Assembly: GCF_011493005.1 (NCBI RefSeq)
Contig: NZ_CP049157.1
Span: 1-64,000 of the forward strand
Direction of reading: 5' to 3'
From: Caballeronia sp. SBC1
Lineage (GTDB): Bacteria; Pseudomonadota; Gammaproteobacteria; Burkholderiales; Burkholderiaceae
Length of the DNA: 64,000 bases
The notes below the pieces were generated by a model that worked only from the letters and a program-made list of their open reading frames with translations, was not told where the DNA came from and did no database searches. This document shows positions 37,078 through 45,400 of this stretch, in pieces. How positions within the stretch are numbered: position 1 is the first letter of the stretch; every line of letters starts with the position of its first letter. The position numbers were made by a program, and so were the translations under genes.

Positions 37078-38469
37078 ATGACTTTCATGGCTGATTCTCC
37101 ATCGCTTCCCAGACATCTGTTTTATGTAGGCGATCCTTTGACGCTCGAACTTCGCTCGCTCCTGGATACGCGCGGCTGGACAGTCAAATCCCTGGAACTG
37201 GACCGTGAGCCGGGAAATTTTTCGTCGAAGCCTAGCGGCGGCTTACTCGATTTCTCGGCGCGAAATGTTCTTGCCAATCTGCGGTTGGCCGAAACCTGGC
37301 TATCGGTAAAATCAGTCGGTTGGTTAGCGCTCTTGTCGCCGGCGCAACTTGAAGACTCAACAATCCGGCGTCTCGTCCGGGATTTTTGCTTTGATTATGT
37401 AACGCTCCCCGCGTCGGGCGAGCGCATTTTGAACGCGCTGGGCCATGCTTACGGAATCGCCGCCTTGCATGGCGGAGGGGCACGCGACCCCGTCAATGTG
37501 AAGAGCGACAACAATGCCGAAGGTGACATGATCGGCTCATGCGACGCCATGCTTGCTCTCTTTCGCGCGATCCGCAAAGTGGCCATGACCGACGCGCCCG
37601 TGTTTATCTCCGGCGAATCGGGAACGGGTAAGGAGCTGACGGCGGTGGCCATTCACGCGCGCTCGGTGCGTCGCAACGAGCCGTTTGTCGCCATCAACTG
37701 TGGGGCCATTCCCGCGCATCTTTTGCAGTCCGAATTATTCGGTTATGAACGCGGCGCATTCACCGGTGCGAACCAGCGCAAGATCGGGCGCGTTGAAGCG
37801 GCGAACGGCGGCACGCTGTTCCTCGATGAGATAGGTGACTTGCCGCTGGAAAGTCAGGCGAGCCTGTTGCGTTTCCTTCAGGAGCGCAAGATCGAGCGCC
37901 TGGGCGGCCATGAGTCCACGGCCGTTGATGTGCGCATTGTCTCGGCCACGCACGTCGACATGCAGACGGCCATGGTTGAAGGCCGGTTTCGCTCCGACCT
38001 TTACCACCGCTTGTGCGTGCTGCAGATCGAGGAGCCGCCGTTGCGCTCGCGTGGCAAGGACATTGAATTGCTGGCCCGGCACATGCTGGATCGATTCGAG
38101 AAAGACGCTAGCCGGCGTATACGCGGTTTCGCCCCTGACGCTATCGCCGCGATCCATAACTATGGCTGGCCCGGTAATGTGCGAGAGCTGATCAACCGCG
38201 TGCGGCGCGCGATCGTGATGGCCGAAGGCCGGTTGATCGGCGCGCATGATCTCGAACTCGGCGAGTTTGCAGAATCCGTGCCCATGTCGCTTGCGCAGGC
38301 GCGTGAAGTGGGAGAACGGCAGGCGATTGAAATGGCCCTGCTGAGGAATCGCGGGCGCGTAGGCGATGCGGCGCGCGAACTCGGTGTGTCCCGTGTGACC
38401 CTGTACCGGATCTTGTCCGCCTACAACATGCGTGAGGCAGAAACACCGTCGGGTCTTGACTTGGACTAG
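37078..38469 (+). CDS. Sigma-54-dependent activator, VpsR-like
   Basis: This 463-residue enhancer-binding protein has an N-terminal domain (1-145) that looks like a degenerate receiver, as in VpsR, then an AAA+ core and a Fis-type HTH. Core motifs are Walker A GESGTGKE (179-186), GAFTGA (226-231), Walker [11 protein letters not shown] (244-253), [10 protein letters not shown] and WPGNVREL (364-371). The HTH at about 410-450 includes [16 protein letters not shown]. The intact GAFTGA shows it can contact sigma-54. No kinase is adjacent, and no canonical phospho-acceptor context is evident. In related Burkholderia and Vibrio regulators c-di-GMP is the ligand; that is only an analogy here. Confidence 0.9.
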   Translation: MTFMADSPSLPRHLFYVGDPLTLELRSLLDTRGWTVKSLELDREPGNFSSKPSGGLLDFSARNVLANLRLAETWLSVKSVGWLALLSPAQLEDSTIRRLVRDFCFDYVTLPASGERILNALGHAYGIAALHGGGARDPVNVKSDNNAEGDMIGSCDAMLALFRAIRKVAMTDAPVFISGESGTGKELTAVAIHARSVRRNEPFVAINCGAIPAHLLQSELFGYERGAFTGANQRKIGRVEAANGGTLFLDEIGDLPLESQASLLRFLQERKIERLGGHESTAVDVRIVSATHVDMQTAMVEGRFRSDLYHRLCVLQIEEPPLRSRGKDIELLARHMLDRFEKDASRRIRGFAPDAIAAIHNYGWPGNVRELINRVRRAIVMAEGRLIGAHDLELGEFAESVPMSLAQAREVGERQAIEMALLRNRGRVGDAARELGVSRVTLYRILSAYNMREAETPSGLDLD

Positions 38470-38574
38470 TTCCTGCCTGTCGCGAGGACCATCGGAACAG
38501 CCGCGCCGGTAGCAGATCGTTCGTGTGCCAAACACAGGCCGGAGCGCCCTATGCTGGCGATCTGGGCGCGGGAC

Positions 38575-38613
38575 AAAACCGTGCGCAATGCGATTTCACT
38601 CGCAATGCGCACG
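38575..38613 (-). terminator. Probable terminator for the MnmD gene
   Basis: CGTGCGCAATGCG (38580-38592) and CGCAATGCGCACG (38601-38613) form a 13-bp stem with one mismatch. On the minus strand it is followed by GGTTTTG. It lies 26 bases after the end of the minus-strand gene. Confidence 0.65.
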
Positions 38614-38638
38614 CCTTGTACGGCTCTCCACCCGCGTC

Positions 38639-39355
38639 TTAGCGTGACGCAATACGGCCCACGAGCATCGCGCGTTTCCAGCCAAAGCCTGCCACTTTCC
38701 GATATTCAAAACCGGCTTGCAACAGCGCGCGTTTCACATCGCCAGCGCTGGTGTAGGTGGAAAATGTCGTGTCGTCACCTGCCAGGGCGGCGAGTGAATT
38801 GAAGATCGCGGGCGTCCAGAGTTCAGGATTTTTCGCCGGCGCAAAACCATCGAGATAAAACGCATCCGCGCGCAATCGCAGTGCGGGCAGGACCTCCACC
38901 GCGTCGCCGAATATGAGCGTCAGCGTGACGCTGCCATCGTCGAAATCAAGCCGATGCGTGCCGGGTTCCAGCGCCGGCCAGGCCGCGGCGAGCGTGTCGG
39001 CTAGCGCAAGGACCCCTTCATCGTCCACGGTCACCGCATAGGCCCGACGCAGATCGTCTGTCGAAAACGGGTGCTTTTCGATGGATACAAAATGCAGCCG
39101 TTCGCTGCGCGCCGGATCGGCGCGCCACGCGGCCCACGTCGTCAGGAAATTGATGCCCATGCCAAAACCGGTTTCAAGCACGGTGAACGCTTGACGCCCT
39201 TGCCATCGTCCAGGCAAGCCATTGCCCTGCAAAAATACATGGTGCGACTGGGCAAGACTGCCCACGATGCTGTGATAGATATCGCCGTATTCTGGCGAAT
39301 ACGGCGACCCATTGGGGCGGAACGCAAGCGTGGCGGGAATCAGCGGATCGGTCAT
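38639..39355 (-). CDS. mnmD: tRNA 5-(aminomethyl)-2-thiouridine methyltransferase, stand-alone MnmD
   Basis: This 238-residue SAM-dependent methyltransferase matches the N-terminal domain of MnmC: SPEYGDIYHS near the start, SAM-binding LETGFGMGINFLTTW, FVSIEKHPF, and the family signature YLDGFAPAKNPELW. The end GFEYRKVAGFGWKRAMLVGR is where the methyltransferase domain of MnmC normally stops. In the common proteobacterial form an FAD-dependent oxidase domain (MnmC1) follows in the same chain. Here the protein ends with IASR and a stop codon, and a hairpin terminator follows. It would catalyse nm5s2U34 to mnm5s2U34 in tRNAs. Whether the oxidase half is elsewhere cannot be seen. Confidence 0.88.
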   Translation of the reverse strand: MTDPLIPATLAFRPNGSPYSPEYGDIYHSIVGSLAQSHHVFLQGNGLPGRWQGRQAFTVLETGFGMGINFLTTWAAWRADPARSERLHFVSIEKHPFSTDDLRRAYAVTVDDEGVLALADTLAAAWPALEPGTHRLDFDDGSVTLTLIFGDAVEVLPALRLRADAFYLDGFAPAKNPELWTPAIFNSLAALAGDDTTFSTYTSAGDVKRALLQAGFEYRKVAGFGWKRAMLVGRIASR

Positions 39356-39640
39356 GCGGGTCGGATGTCAGGGAGGAACTGCAGGAATCATGTTTGACGA
39401 GCCCCGGCCGCGGGGTTGTAGTGCGGTCCGGTGAAGGTTCAGCACGTTAGCAAAAACGGCTGGCCTTAGGCGAAAAATACGCTAAAGAAAACCCTCGCCT
39501 CGGCTTGATGCTCAATCAGGATTTAATCGGCAGGCGGCAAAGCATCCCCGTTTTGCCATGAAGACAAGTTAAGATAAATCGAGTGGTTCCGGTTCGGCCG
39601 GGCCGCATTCGCGCGTGATTTTCTTTGACAGGAGAACAAG

Positions 39641-40222
39641 ATGGCAGCCAAGAAGATCTTATTTCTGACCGGCGATTTCGCGGAAGATTATGAAACGATG
39701 GTGCCTTTCCAGGCGCTGCAGATGGTCGGCCATACGGTCCATGCCGTGTGCCCTGGAAAGAAAAGCGGAGACAAGATCAAGACCGCGATTCACGACTTCG
39801 AGGGCGACCAGACTTACACCGAAAAACCGGGTCATCTGTTCGCGCTTAACGCGAATTTCGATGACGTCGATGTCACCCATTACGACGCGCTGATGATCGC
39901 CGGTGGCCGTGCGCCAGAATACCTGCGACTGAACAAACGGGTGATCGAAATCGTACGGCAGTTCGCTGCCGCCGAAAAACCGATTGCCGCGGTCTGTCAT
40001 GGCGCGCAGTTGCTGGCAGCAGCCGACGTAATACGCGGCAAGCGGATTTCCGCGTACCCCGCTTGCGCGCCGGAAGTCCAGTTGGCCGGCGCCGACTACG
40101 CGGATATTGAAGTGGACAGCGCAGTCACCGACGGCAATTTCATAACGGCTCCGGCGTGGCCCGCTCATCCGCAATGGCTGGGCCAGTTCCTCGCCCGGCT
40201 TGGAACTGAAATCTCACTCTGA
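39641..40222 (+). CDS. DJ-1/PfpI family protein
   Basis: This 193-residue protein has a class I glutamine-amidotransferase-like fold. It has ILFLTGDFAEDYETMVPFQAL at the start, MIAGGRAPEYLR, the nucleophile elbow AAVCHGAQLL with Cys119-His120, and GKRISAYPACAPEVQLAGADY. Length and motifs match PfpI/YhbO-type proteins, which act on damaged proteins or small carbonyls; the exact activity is uncertain. ACAGGAGAAC gives a strong Shine-Dalgarno before the ATG at 39641. It appears monocistronic. Confidence 0.92.
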   Translation: MAAKKILFLTGDFAEDYETMVPFQALQMVGHTVHAVCPGKKSGDKIKTAIHDFEGDQTYTEKPGHLFALNANFDDVDVTHYDALMIAGGRAPEYLRLNKRVIEIVRQFAAAEKPIAAVCHGAQLLAAADVIRGKRISAYPACAPEVQLAGADYADIEVDSAVTDGNFITAPAWPAHPQWLGQFLARLGTEISL

Positions 40223-40480
40223 GCGATTGCGGCGATTGCTATAGTTGCACGGCGGCTGACGTTTGCGGGGCTTGGTTGGAGGGCTTTGACAGCCTTCCTG
40301 GAATGTGGATGCCAATAGATGCGCCCCGCTATTTATCGGTGTTTGGCGGCTGCTTTCGGGCGGTTGCCGGCGTCGACAGGTATCGCAATTGCCTGAGGAA
40401 TTGCCCCGCCCGCCCCGGCTGCCGAACGCCGGGCGCGGCGGGCTGCTAGAATTGATGTTTTACTTGCCTGGTCATGTGCT

Positions 40481-41134
40481 ATGGGCTTTGAACAGCTCGC
40501 TGTATTGAAACAACAACTCGAGAAAGAGCAACAGGCGAAACGGGCGCAGTCCAAGCCCGTGGCGAAGCCTGCGCATAAGCATGCTTCTAAGCCCGCGTCT
40601 AAGCCGGCTTCGCAGCCCGCTTCTCAGCCCTCTGCTCCGGTCTCGAAGCCCGTCGCCAGGCCGCCGCGCCCCCCTCGGCCAGCGGCCCGGCCTGCTGCTC
40701 CTGTCGCGGTCAGGTCGAAACCCGTGGACCCCGTGGTGTTGACTATTGGGAAGCTGCAAAAGCGGTTTCCTAAGGCGTTCCCGAAGAACCCATCGCCGAA
40801 GGTGCCGCTGAAGATCGGAATTTTCGAAGATCTTCTCGCGCACGCTGCGGAGTTGGCGCTGACCGAGACGGAGTTGCGCGCCGCGATCAAGATCTGGTGC
40901 CGCGGCAGCCGTTACTGGACGTCGATGGTTGAAGGCGCGCTGCGGGTTGATCTAGCGGGTGAGGAAGCCGGCCGGGTATCGCCTGAAGACGGCGTCCGCG
41001 CAACGAAGCTGGAAGAAGGCCGACTGGCCAGAGTCGCTTCGAAGGCGGCGGCACCTGAAAAGGCAGCGGTTGCGGAGAACGCAGCAGTTGTCGAGAAGGC
41101 ACCTGTTTCGGACGGCGAGAAGGTTGCCGGATAG
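40481..41134 (+). CDS. ProQ/FinO-domain RNA chaperone
   Basis: A 217-residue RNA-binding protein. The ProQ/FINO core (about 85-160) reads LTIGKLQKRFPKAFP, VPLKIGIFEDLLAHA, LTETELRAAIKIWCRGSRYWTSMVEGALRVDL (in parts). The N terminus is a basic, low-complexity tail with a KPASKPASQPASQPS repeat and a proline-rich run, and the C terminus is an Ala/Glu/Lys-rich tail. Both are expected to be disordered and to add RNA contacts. ProQ proteins stabilise sRNA-mRNA pairs. It stands alone; the 40223-40480 gap ahead of it holds no gene. Confidence 0.92.
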   Translation: MGFEQLAVLKQQLEKEQQAKRAQSKPVAKPAHKHASKPASKPASQPASQPSAPVSKPVARPPRPPRPAARPAAPVAVRSKPVDPVVLTIGKLQKRFPKAFPKNPSPKVPLKIGIFEDLLAHAAELALTETELRAAIKIWCRGSRYWTSMVEGALRVDLAGEEAGRVSPEDGVRATKLEEGRLARVASKAAAPEKAAVAENAAVVEKAPVSDGEKVAG

Positions 41135-41703
41135 GAGTGCGTTGGGGCAGATGGTTGGCGGCGGGTCCGCAGCCTTTGCCCCGCGCTCTGCGCTACAACC
41201 GCCCGGCCGACACAGCATGAACACGTCGGCCGAATCCACAAGGAAACGGAAGCATTGCCACGACGGTACGGGCACTGTTGCCTCGTCTCTACGTTTCTCG
41301 GTATTGTCCATATCCCCGGGGCAGAAGCAGCTCGAATGCCTGCCGTTCAGCGCGAGATCCCCGACCACGCGTACGACTTCCGAGGGGGTAAGCATAGCCC
41401 CTTCGTGGCGCAAACCACCCTCCCGCGTCTTCCCCGCCAAGGCGCCCAAATCCGCACGATCACTGATCCCGTTACAAAGGGAATGACTGTCTACTCCGTC
41501 ATCGCGCAAATCCCGACCGGCCCCTTCCACGCACGGCAAAAGCCGCCCGCTGTCAGATACCCGGCACGTCCTAAGCAAGAGTTTTCGTCAAAATTCGTCG
41601 CAATCGTTACGATCCCCAGTGAGCGTTGAATGCGCGATTCTTTGCTCTCGCGAGTACTTCCCAGGCCACCGCAGACACCCTCGGTTCGACGTTTCACAAA
41701 GTA
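41135..41703. other. 569-base intergenic region
   Basis: Several overlapping frames exist on both strands, but none has a Shine-Dalgarno, signal peptide or recognisable family. They are best explained by high GC. The region may be decayed DNA. The GntR promoter begins at its right edge. Confidence 0.35.
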
Positions 41704-41750
41704 TTGACATCTTTATTTTGTTGAACAACATTACTTAAATTGTTCAACAA
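41704..41750 (+). promoter_or_regulatory. Promoter with twin GntR/FadR-type operators
   Basis: TTGACA (41704-41709) is a perfect -35 box. TTGTTGAACAA (41718-41728) and its exact inverted copy TTGTTCAACAA (41740-41750) are each near-palindromic. They fit the FadR-subfamily pattern TNGTNNNACNA and are spaced 22 bases centre to centre (two helical turns). They cover the expected -10 and start-site region, so a bound regulator would block transcription. The likely ligand-responsive repressor is the GntR protein at 41944. Confidence 0.7.
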
Positions 41751-41795
41751 TTTGAATTATCAAGAACGAACCTTTCCACAGAAAGGGGAACGTCC

Positions 41796-41894
41796 ATGCA
41801 TGCATATCGCCCGTCCTTCTCGCCGTGCCGCATTCTGATTGGCGGCCTCGCGGGTCTGATGCCGCTGGTTCTGCAGGCCCTCCAGCTCGCATGA
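41796..41894 (+). CDS. Leader ORF 1 (32 aa) ahead of GntR gene
   Basis: This short frame has an excellent Shine-Dalgarno (AAGGGGAA, 6 bases before ATG 41796). The product begins MHAYRPSFSPCRILIGG and continues with a hydrophobic stretch LAGLMPLVLQALQLA. Its stop codon overlaps the ATG of a second small frame by the sequence ATGA. It is the first translated frame after the promoter with twin operators. It may be a regulatory leader peptide or a small membrane peptide; no family is recognised. Confidence 0.5.
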   Translation: MHAYRPSFSPCRILIGGLAGLMPLVLQALQLA

Positions 41895-41947
41895 CCCAGT
41901 CCGCTGCCATGTCCGTCCTCCCGCCGTCGCCAAGTACAAGACCGTGA
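41891..41947 (+). CDS. Leader ORF 2 (18 aa), overlaps ORF 1 and GntR start
   Basis: The frame MTQSAAMSVLPPSPSTRP starts inside the stop of leader ORF 1 (ATGA at 41891-41894) and stops inside the GTG start of the GntR gene (GTGA at 41944-41947). It is proline-rich near the end (PPSPSTRP), a composition that can slow ribosomes. It has no Shine-Dalgarno of its own and would depend on re-initiation. Confidence 0.4.
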   Translation: MTQSAAMSVLPPSPSTRP

Positions 41948-42588
41948 CCGAGCACATTGAAGAAGAGTCCGTGACCGAACGCATTGTCACGCAGATTCGC
42001 GACAGGATCATCTGTGGTGACCTGGCTCCGGGCACGCCGCTCACCGAAGCCGACCTCACGAAGGCGTACGACGTCTCGCGCAATACGCTTCGCGAGGGGC
42101 TGCGGCAGGTTTGCCGTGAAGGTTTGGCGGTGCACTACCGGCATCGCGGCGTGGTGGTGCGCGCACTTACACGCACTGACGTGCGCGACATTTTCCGGGT
42201 TCGACGCACGCTGGAACTGCAGGCGCTTGCGCTGCCGGGAAAGACTGACCCGGCTGTGCTGCACGTCATGGCCGCCGCGTGCGATGCCGCTGCGCAAGCC
42301 GCGTCGCAAGAAGACTGGCGAAGCGTGGGCACGCATAGCCTTCGTTTTCATCAGCACGTTGTAGAGATGATCGGCAGCGCGTTGCTCGATCAATTCTTCC
42401 GCACGATTCTCGCGCAGTTGCGTTTGCTGTTCTCCGCCGCTCCCGACGAGCGGCGTTTCCAGTTGCCGTGGATCGAGCGCGACCGGGAACTCTACGACCT
42501 GATCGTGGCCGGAGAACACAAGCGAGCGAGCAAGAAACTTTCCGACTACCTGGACCGTTCGGAAGAAGCGCTGATCGACCTTCTCTGA
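41944..42588 (+). CDS. GntR-family regulator, FCD (FadR) type
   Basis: This 214-residue regulator has a winged HTH (about 10-75: ESVTERIVTQIRDRIICGDLAPGTPLTEADLTKAYDVSRNTLREGLRQ in parts) and an FCD ligand domain (about 85-205). The FCD domain has metal-binding-type His/Asp residues around VRRTLE, HSLRFHQHVVEMIGS and ERDRELYDLIVAGEHKRA. It starts with a GTG that overlaps the stop of leader ORF 2, and no strong Shine-Dalgarno directly precedes it. Downstream lies a DUF1989 gene, its likely target together with its own promoter at 41704. Confidence 0.9.
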   Translation: MTEHIEEESVTERIVTQIRDRIICGDLAPGTPLTEADLTKAYDVSRNTLREGLRQVCREGLAVHYRHRGVVVRALTRTDVRDIFRVRRTLELQALALPGKTDPAVLHVMAAACDAAAQAASQEDWRSVGTHSLRFHQHVVEMIGSALLDQFFRTILAQLRLLFSAAPDERRFQLPWIERDRELYDLIVAGEHKRASKKLSDYLDRSEEALIDLL

Positions 42589-42663
42589 ACCGCTTCTTTC
42601 CGGGGCCCCTTTCTCGAGCGAGGCCTGGTGCCTTGCATCGATTCATTCAGGAGATCTAAGACC

Positions 42664-43518
42664 ATGTTGAACTATCCTGCCGCTTATCAGGTAACCGAGG
42701 GTTCCGCACTCGAAGTCAACCGGGACTTTTATACGCGCGTTGCCTCCGCGCATGAAACGCGCACGCTGGTGGATTCGGCGGTTGTGCCGATCCGCTCCGG
42801 CTATGCGTGGAAGGTGCCGGCCGGACATGTGTTCCGGATCGTGACCATAGAAGGCCCGCAGGTCGCGGACCTCAACATCTGGAATCAGCATAATCCGCGC
42901 GAGCGCTTCTGGGCATCACGTACACGCCAGTTGCAGCAGGCCCATGTCAGCACATTCGACCGACTGTGGTCGACCCTGCCCTATCTCCGTCCGCTCGTGA
43001 CAATCACCGACGACAGCCTGGCCAACTACGGAGTCGATGAACATGGCGGTCGCGTTCACGACCTGCTGGGCACGCGATGCGATCCGTATGTGAACCGGAT
43101 GCTGACCGGCGAAGATTTCGATTTCCATTGCCATTCGAACCTGACACGCGCGATCGCACCGTACGGCCTCACCGAATTCGATGTGCATGACGTACTGAAC
43201 GTGTTCCAGTGCACCGGGCTCAATCTGAACGATCAGTATTTCATGAAGGCGTGCCCGGCGAAGAAAGGCGACTACCTGGAGTTCTTCGCGGAAATCGATC
43301 TGCTGTGCGCGTTGTCCACCTGTCCTGGTGGAGATTTGTCCTTGCCAATGTGGGGTCCCGACGCGCGCGATCCGCTCGAAGTTTGCCGGCCGCTCGGTGT
43401 CGAGGTATATCGGCTTCAACCCCAGATGCTCGATGGATGGAGTTCACCGGAGGCGCCGCCTTATCGTGGTCTGCACGGAATGCGGCTCGATACGTCAGGT
43501 CGCGGCGGCTGTTGCTGA
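42664..43518 (+). CDS. DUF1989 urea carboxylase-associated family protein
   Basis: This 284-residue protein matches the DUF1989/urea-carboxylase-associated family: PIRSGYAWKVPAGHVFRIVTIEGPQVADLNIWN (in parts), RERFWASRTRQLQQAHVS, GTRCDPYVN, FHCHSNLTRAI, VLNVFQCTGLN and FAEIDLLCALSTCPGGDLS. Cys and His residues in these motifs probably bind a metal. The family includes proteins of urea/guanidine and allophanate metabolism and related cupin-like enzymes. ATG 42664 is chosen over 42628 because CAGGAGATCTAAGACC precedes it. It lies 75 bases after the GntR gene. Confidence 0.88.
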   Translation: MLNYPAAYQVTEGSALEVNRDFYTRVASAHETRTLVDSAVVPIRSGYAWKVPAGHVFRIVTIEGPQVADLNIWNQHNPRERFWASRTRQLQQAHVSTFDRLWSTLPYLRPLVTITDDSLANYGVDEHGGRVHDLLGTRCDPYVNRMLTGEDFDFHCHSNLTRAIAPYGLTEFDVHDVLNVFQCTGLNLNDQYFMKACPAKKGDYLEFFAEIDLLCALSTCPGGDLSLPMWGPDARDPLEVCRPLGVEVYRLQPQMLDGWSSPEAPPYRGLHGMRLDTSGRGGCC

Positions 43519-43611
43519 CGGCCGTGTTGCGGATTCCTCTGCATAGATGTAGATGACGCCATCGGGCAAGACGCTCGATGGCACTGGTTATCTGCAAATG
43601 CGCCACCCCAT

Positions 43612-43716
43612 CTACTCACGATGATGCGACGTGCGGCGCAGCTTGTCGCAGCCAATTGCCATACCGAACGAAATTGCGCAGAAGGCGATGATTGCGCCGA
43701 TGAAAAGCAGGTCCAT
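43612..43716 (-). CDS. KdpF-like small membrane protein (34 aa)
   Basis: A tiny gene found by reading the minus strand. ATG 43716 has AGGAG seven bases upstream, and the product reads MDLLFIGAIIAFCAISFGM, then AIGCDKLRRTSHHRE. A single membrane helix (about 4-22) ends in a Gly-Cys-Asp-Lys-Leu-Arg boundary, very like the KdpF subunit of the potassium ATPase and related orphan small proteins of Burkholderia. No kdpABC genes are in the window. It is flanked by convergent and same-strand genes without overlap. Confidence 0.72.
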   Translation of the reverse strand: MDLLFIGAIIAFCAISFGMAIGCDKLRRTSHHRE

Positions 43717-43850
43717 GATTTGTCTCCTGACAGATTGATTGGTCTTTGTATTTAAGACTAGGCAAGGACCAGTCAATGGCGCATTAATAGATCGCCAGGA
43801 CCCGTCAAAAAAGACTAAACGCAGCGTGAACGGGTCGCCGCACGGCTCGG

Positions 43851-44753
43851 TTACCAGCGGTCAATTTCCGTCTTGGTACTGCTCGGCAAGCCACCCGGTC
43901 CGGCAGGATCGGGGTTGCCAAAACGCGGCAACGACCCGTCCGTACGAGCGCGATCGAGTTCGGCGCGCACTTGTGCACGGGTCTTTGGAGCTTGATCGGA
44001 TTGCACTGGAAGCGGCTTTGGCGGGAGAGGCTGGACTGGCGGAAGCGCTTCTTCCATCGGCGGCGTTGGGCGTATCAGCGCGGGCCGTGGCGGCGTGCTG
44101 GCTACGGTTGGCGCCACAGCAGGCACTCCCCCTGGCAAACTCGAATCTGTCCTCCCGATGCCCAGGGCCGGACTTGCTGCCTCGGCATGTACACCGCCGT
44201 TGGATGCGGCTTTGATCCGAGGATCACCCATGATCCGCAGGCGACGAGACGTACTGATCGTATGTTCGCGAACGGAGAATGCGCTCTCATGCGAATGTTC
44301 GGTTCTCGCAGGAAAACGCGTTCTGGACTGAGCCGGCTTGGCTGTGTTCTGCGGGTTGTCAGGCGGCGCAACCTGAGGCACGGTGTCAACTTTTTCCTCG
44401 CGCGCCTGCAACTCTTTCTGGAGTGTCAACGCGCGGCTGTCGTCCTTGTGAAGCGTTTGCACCGCCCCCAGCAATACCTTGGCGGACGCAAGATCATTAC
44501 GTTTCAGGCTGTCCCTAATCGCCTGAAGAATGTGGGAGATATCGTCGGAATGATTACTTGCAGAGGCCGGGTTTGATCTCTGGAGTTCGCCCGAACCATT
44601 GTCCAGTTCGCCGGACATGGAGGTGCCATCGCGATCCGAGCCTGATTGCGCCGCCGGTATTTTGTCCTCGTCTGACCGCATCACAGATGCACCGATTACC
44701 AGTGCACCGAGAACGAGGCCCGCGAGGAGTGTCCTCTTGGGGTTGCTCATCAT
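43851..44753 (-). CDS. Membrane-anchored protein with C-terminal DUF4148-like motif
   Basis: This 300-residue protein has an N-terminal signal anchor (MMSNPKRTLLAGLVLGALVIGASVM) and a short helical domain (about 75-130: DISHILQAIRDSLKRNDLASAKVLLGAVQTLHKDDSRALTLQKELQ in parts, TPR-like). A long disordered Pro/Ala/Ser region (about 135-255) follows. The end is a DUF4148-type motif (APKTRAQVRAELDRARTDGSLPRFG). The tail resembles the small secreted DUF4148 proteins elsewhere in the window, here fused to a larger exported protein. The start could also be the next ATG or MRISSYG at 44783. Function unknown. Confidence 0.75.
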   Translation of the reverse strand: MMSNPKRTLLAGLVLGALVIGASVMRSDEDKIPAAQSGSDRDGTSMSGELDNGSGELQRSNPASASNHSDDISHILQAIRDSLKRNDLASAKVLLGAVQTLHKDDSRALTLQKELQAREEKVDTVPQVAPPDNPQNTAKPAQSRTRFPARTEHSHESAFSVREHTISTSRRLRIMGDPRIKAASNGGVHAEAASPALGIGRTDSSLPGGVPAVAPTVASTPPRPALIRPTPPMEEALPPVQPLPPKPLPVQSDQAPKTRAQVRAELDRARTDGSLPRFGNPDPAGPGGLPSSTKTEIDRW

Positions 44754-45400
44754 AAAGTCTATCCCGTAGCTTGAAATGCGCATCCCAACACGCGGGTAAC
44801 ATCTGAGCGACTTTCACTCGGCAATGGGTGAGTAGCATGTATAGACGCAGCATAAAAAGGACCGCGAACGAAATGCGGCTCCCCCGTAAATAAGCTACGC
44901 GCTCAGACGTAAGATTGGATGCGCCAATTCATAGCCGATATCCGCCAAAATCGCTATTTTTGTATGCCTCCCAACAGGGCTCGTTCGCCACACGGTTTAA
45001 TCGGAGGATTACGGGCTTTCCAGATTTGAATCGCTTTGGGCTGACAGAGGGACGATACGAATGAATGAGGTCAAAAGGCCCGGGTGACCTGATGCAGGAC
45101 AGCCAGACACGGCGATTGGTTGTGCCAAGCACGTTCAATGGACCTGTTAGTTAACATCCGAGTCCTAACGACTTTCATATTCGAATAGAGCGTTGAATGC
45201 CCGGCTCTAACTTACCCGATTGTGAGTCGCCAGCGCGTGTGATTCACAGGCCCACCGGCTTGTCCGTCCAAGCGCGCCTGCGTGCGCTGCTACACTTGCC
45301 GCAGTGTCAATTTCCGCACAATTCTTGCCGCCCGGCACGATGCCAACCGGTATCTGCTAAAGTCGCGCGGCCACTCTCCTTCTGACAAAGTCTGTAACCC
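44754..45400. other. 647-base intergenic region
   Basis: No gene with start signals or family resemblance is visible on either strand. It lies between two divergent genes and must contain their promoters. The ATPase gene at 45401 has only a weak Shine-Dalgarno. Confidence 0.35.

Noticed and set aside
40952..41578. 208-codon minus-strand frame across the ProQ end and the following gap
   Set aside because: It overlaps the ProQ gene in antisense, has no family resemblance and an unlikely Cys/Arg-rich composition.
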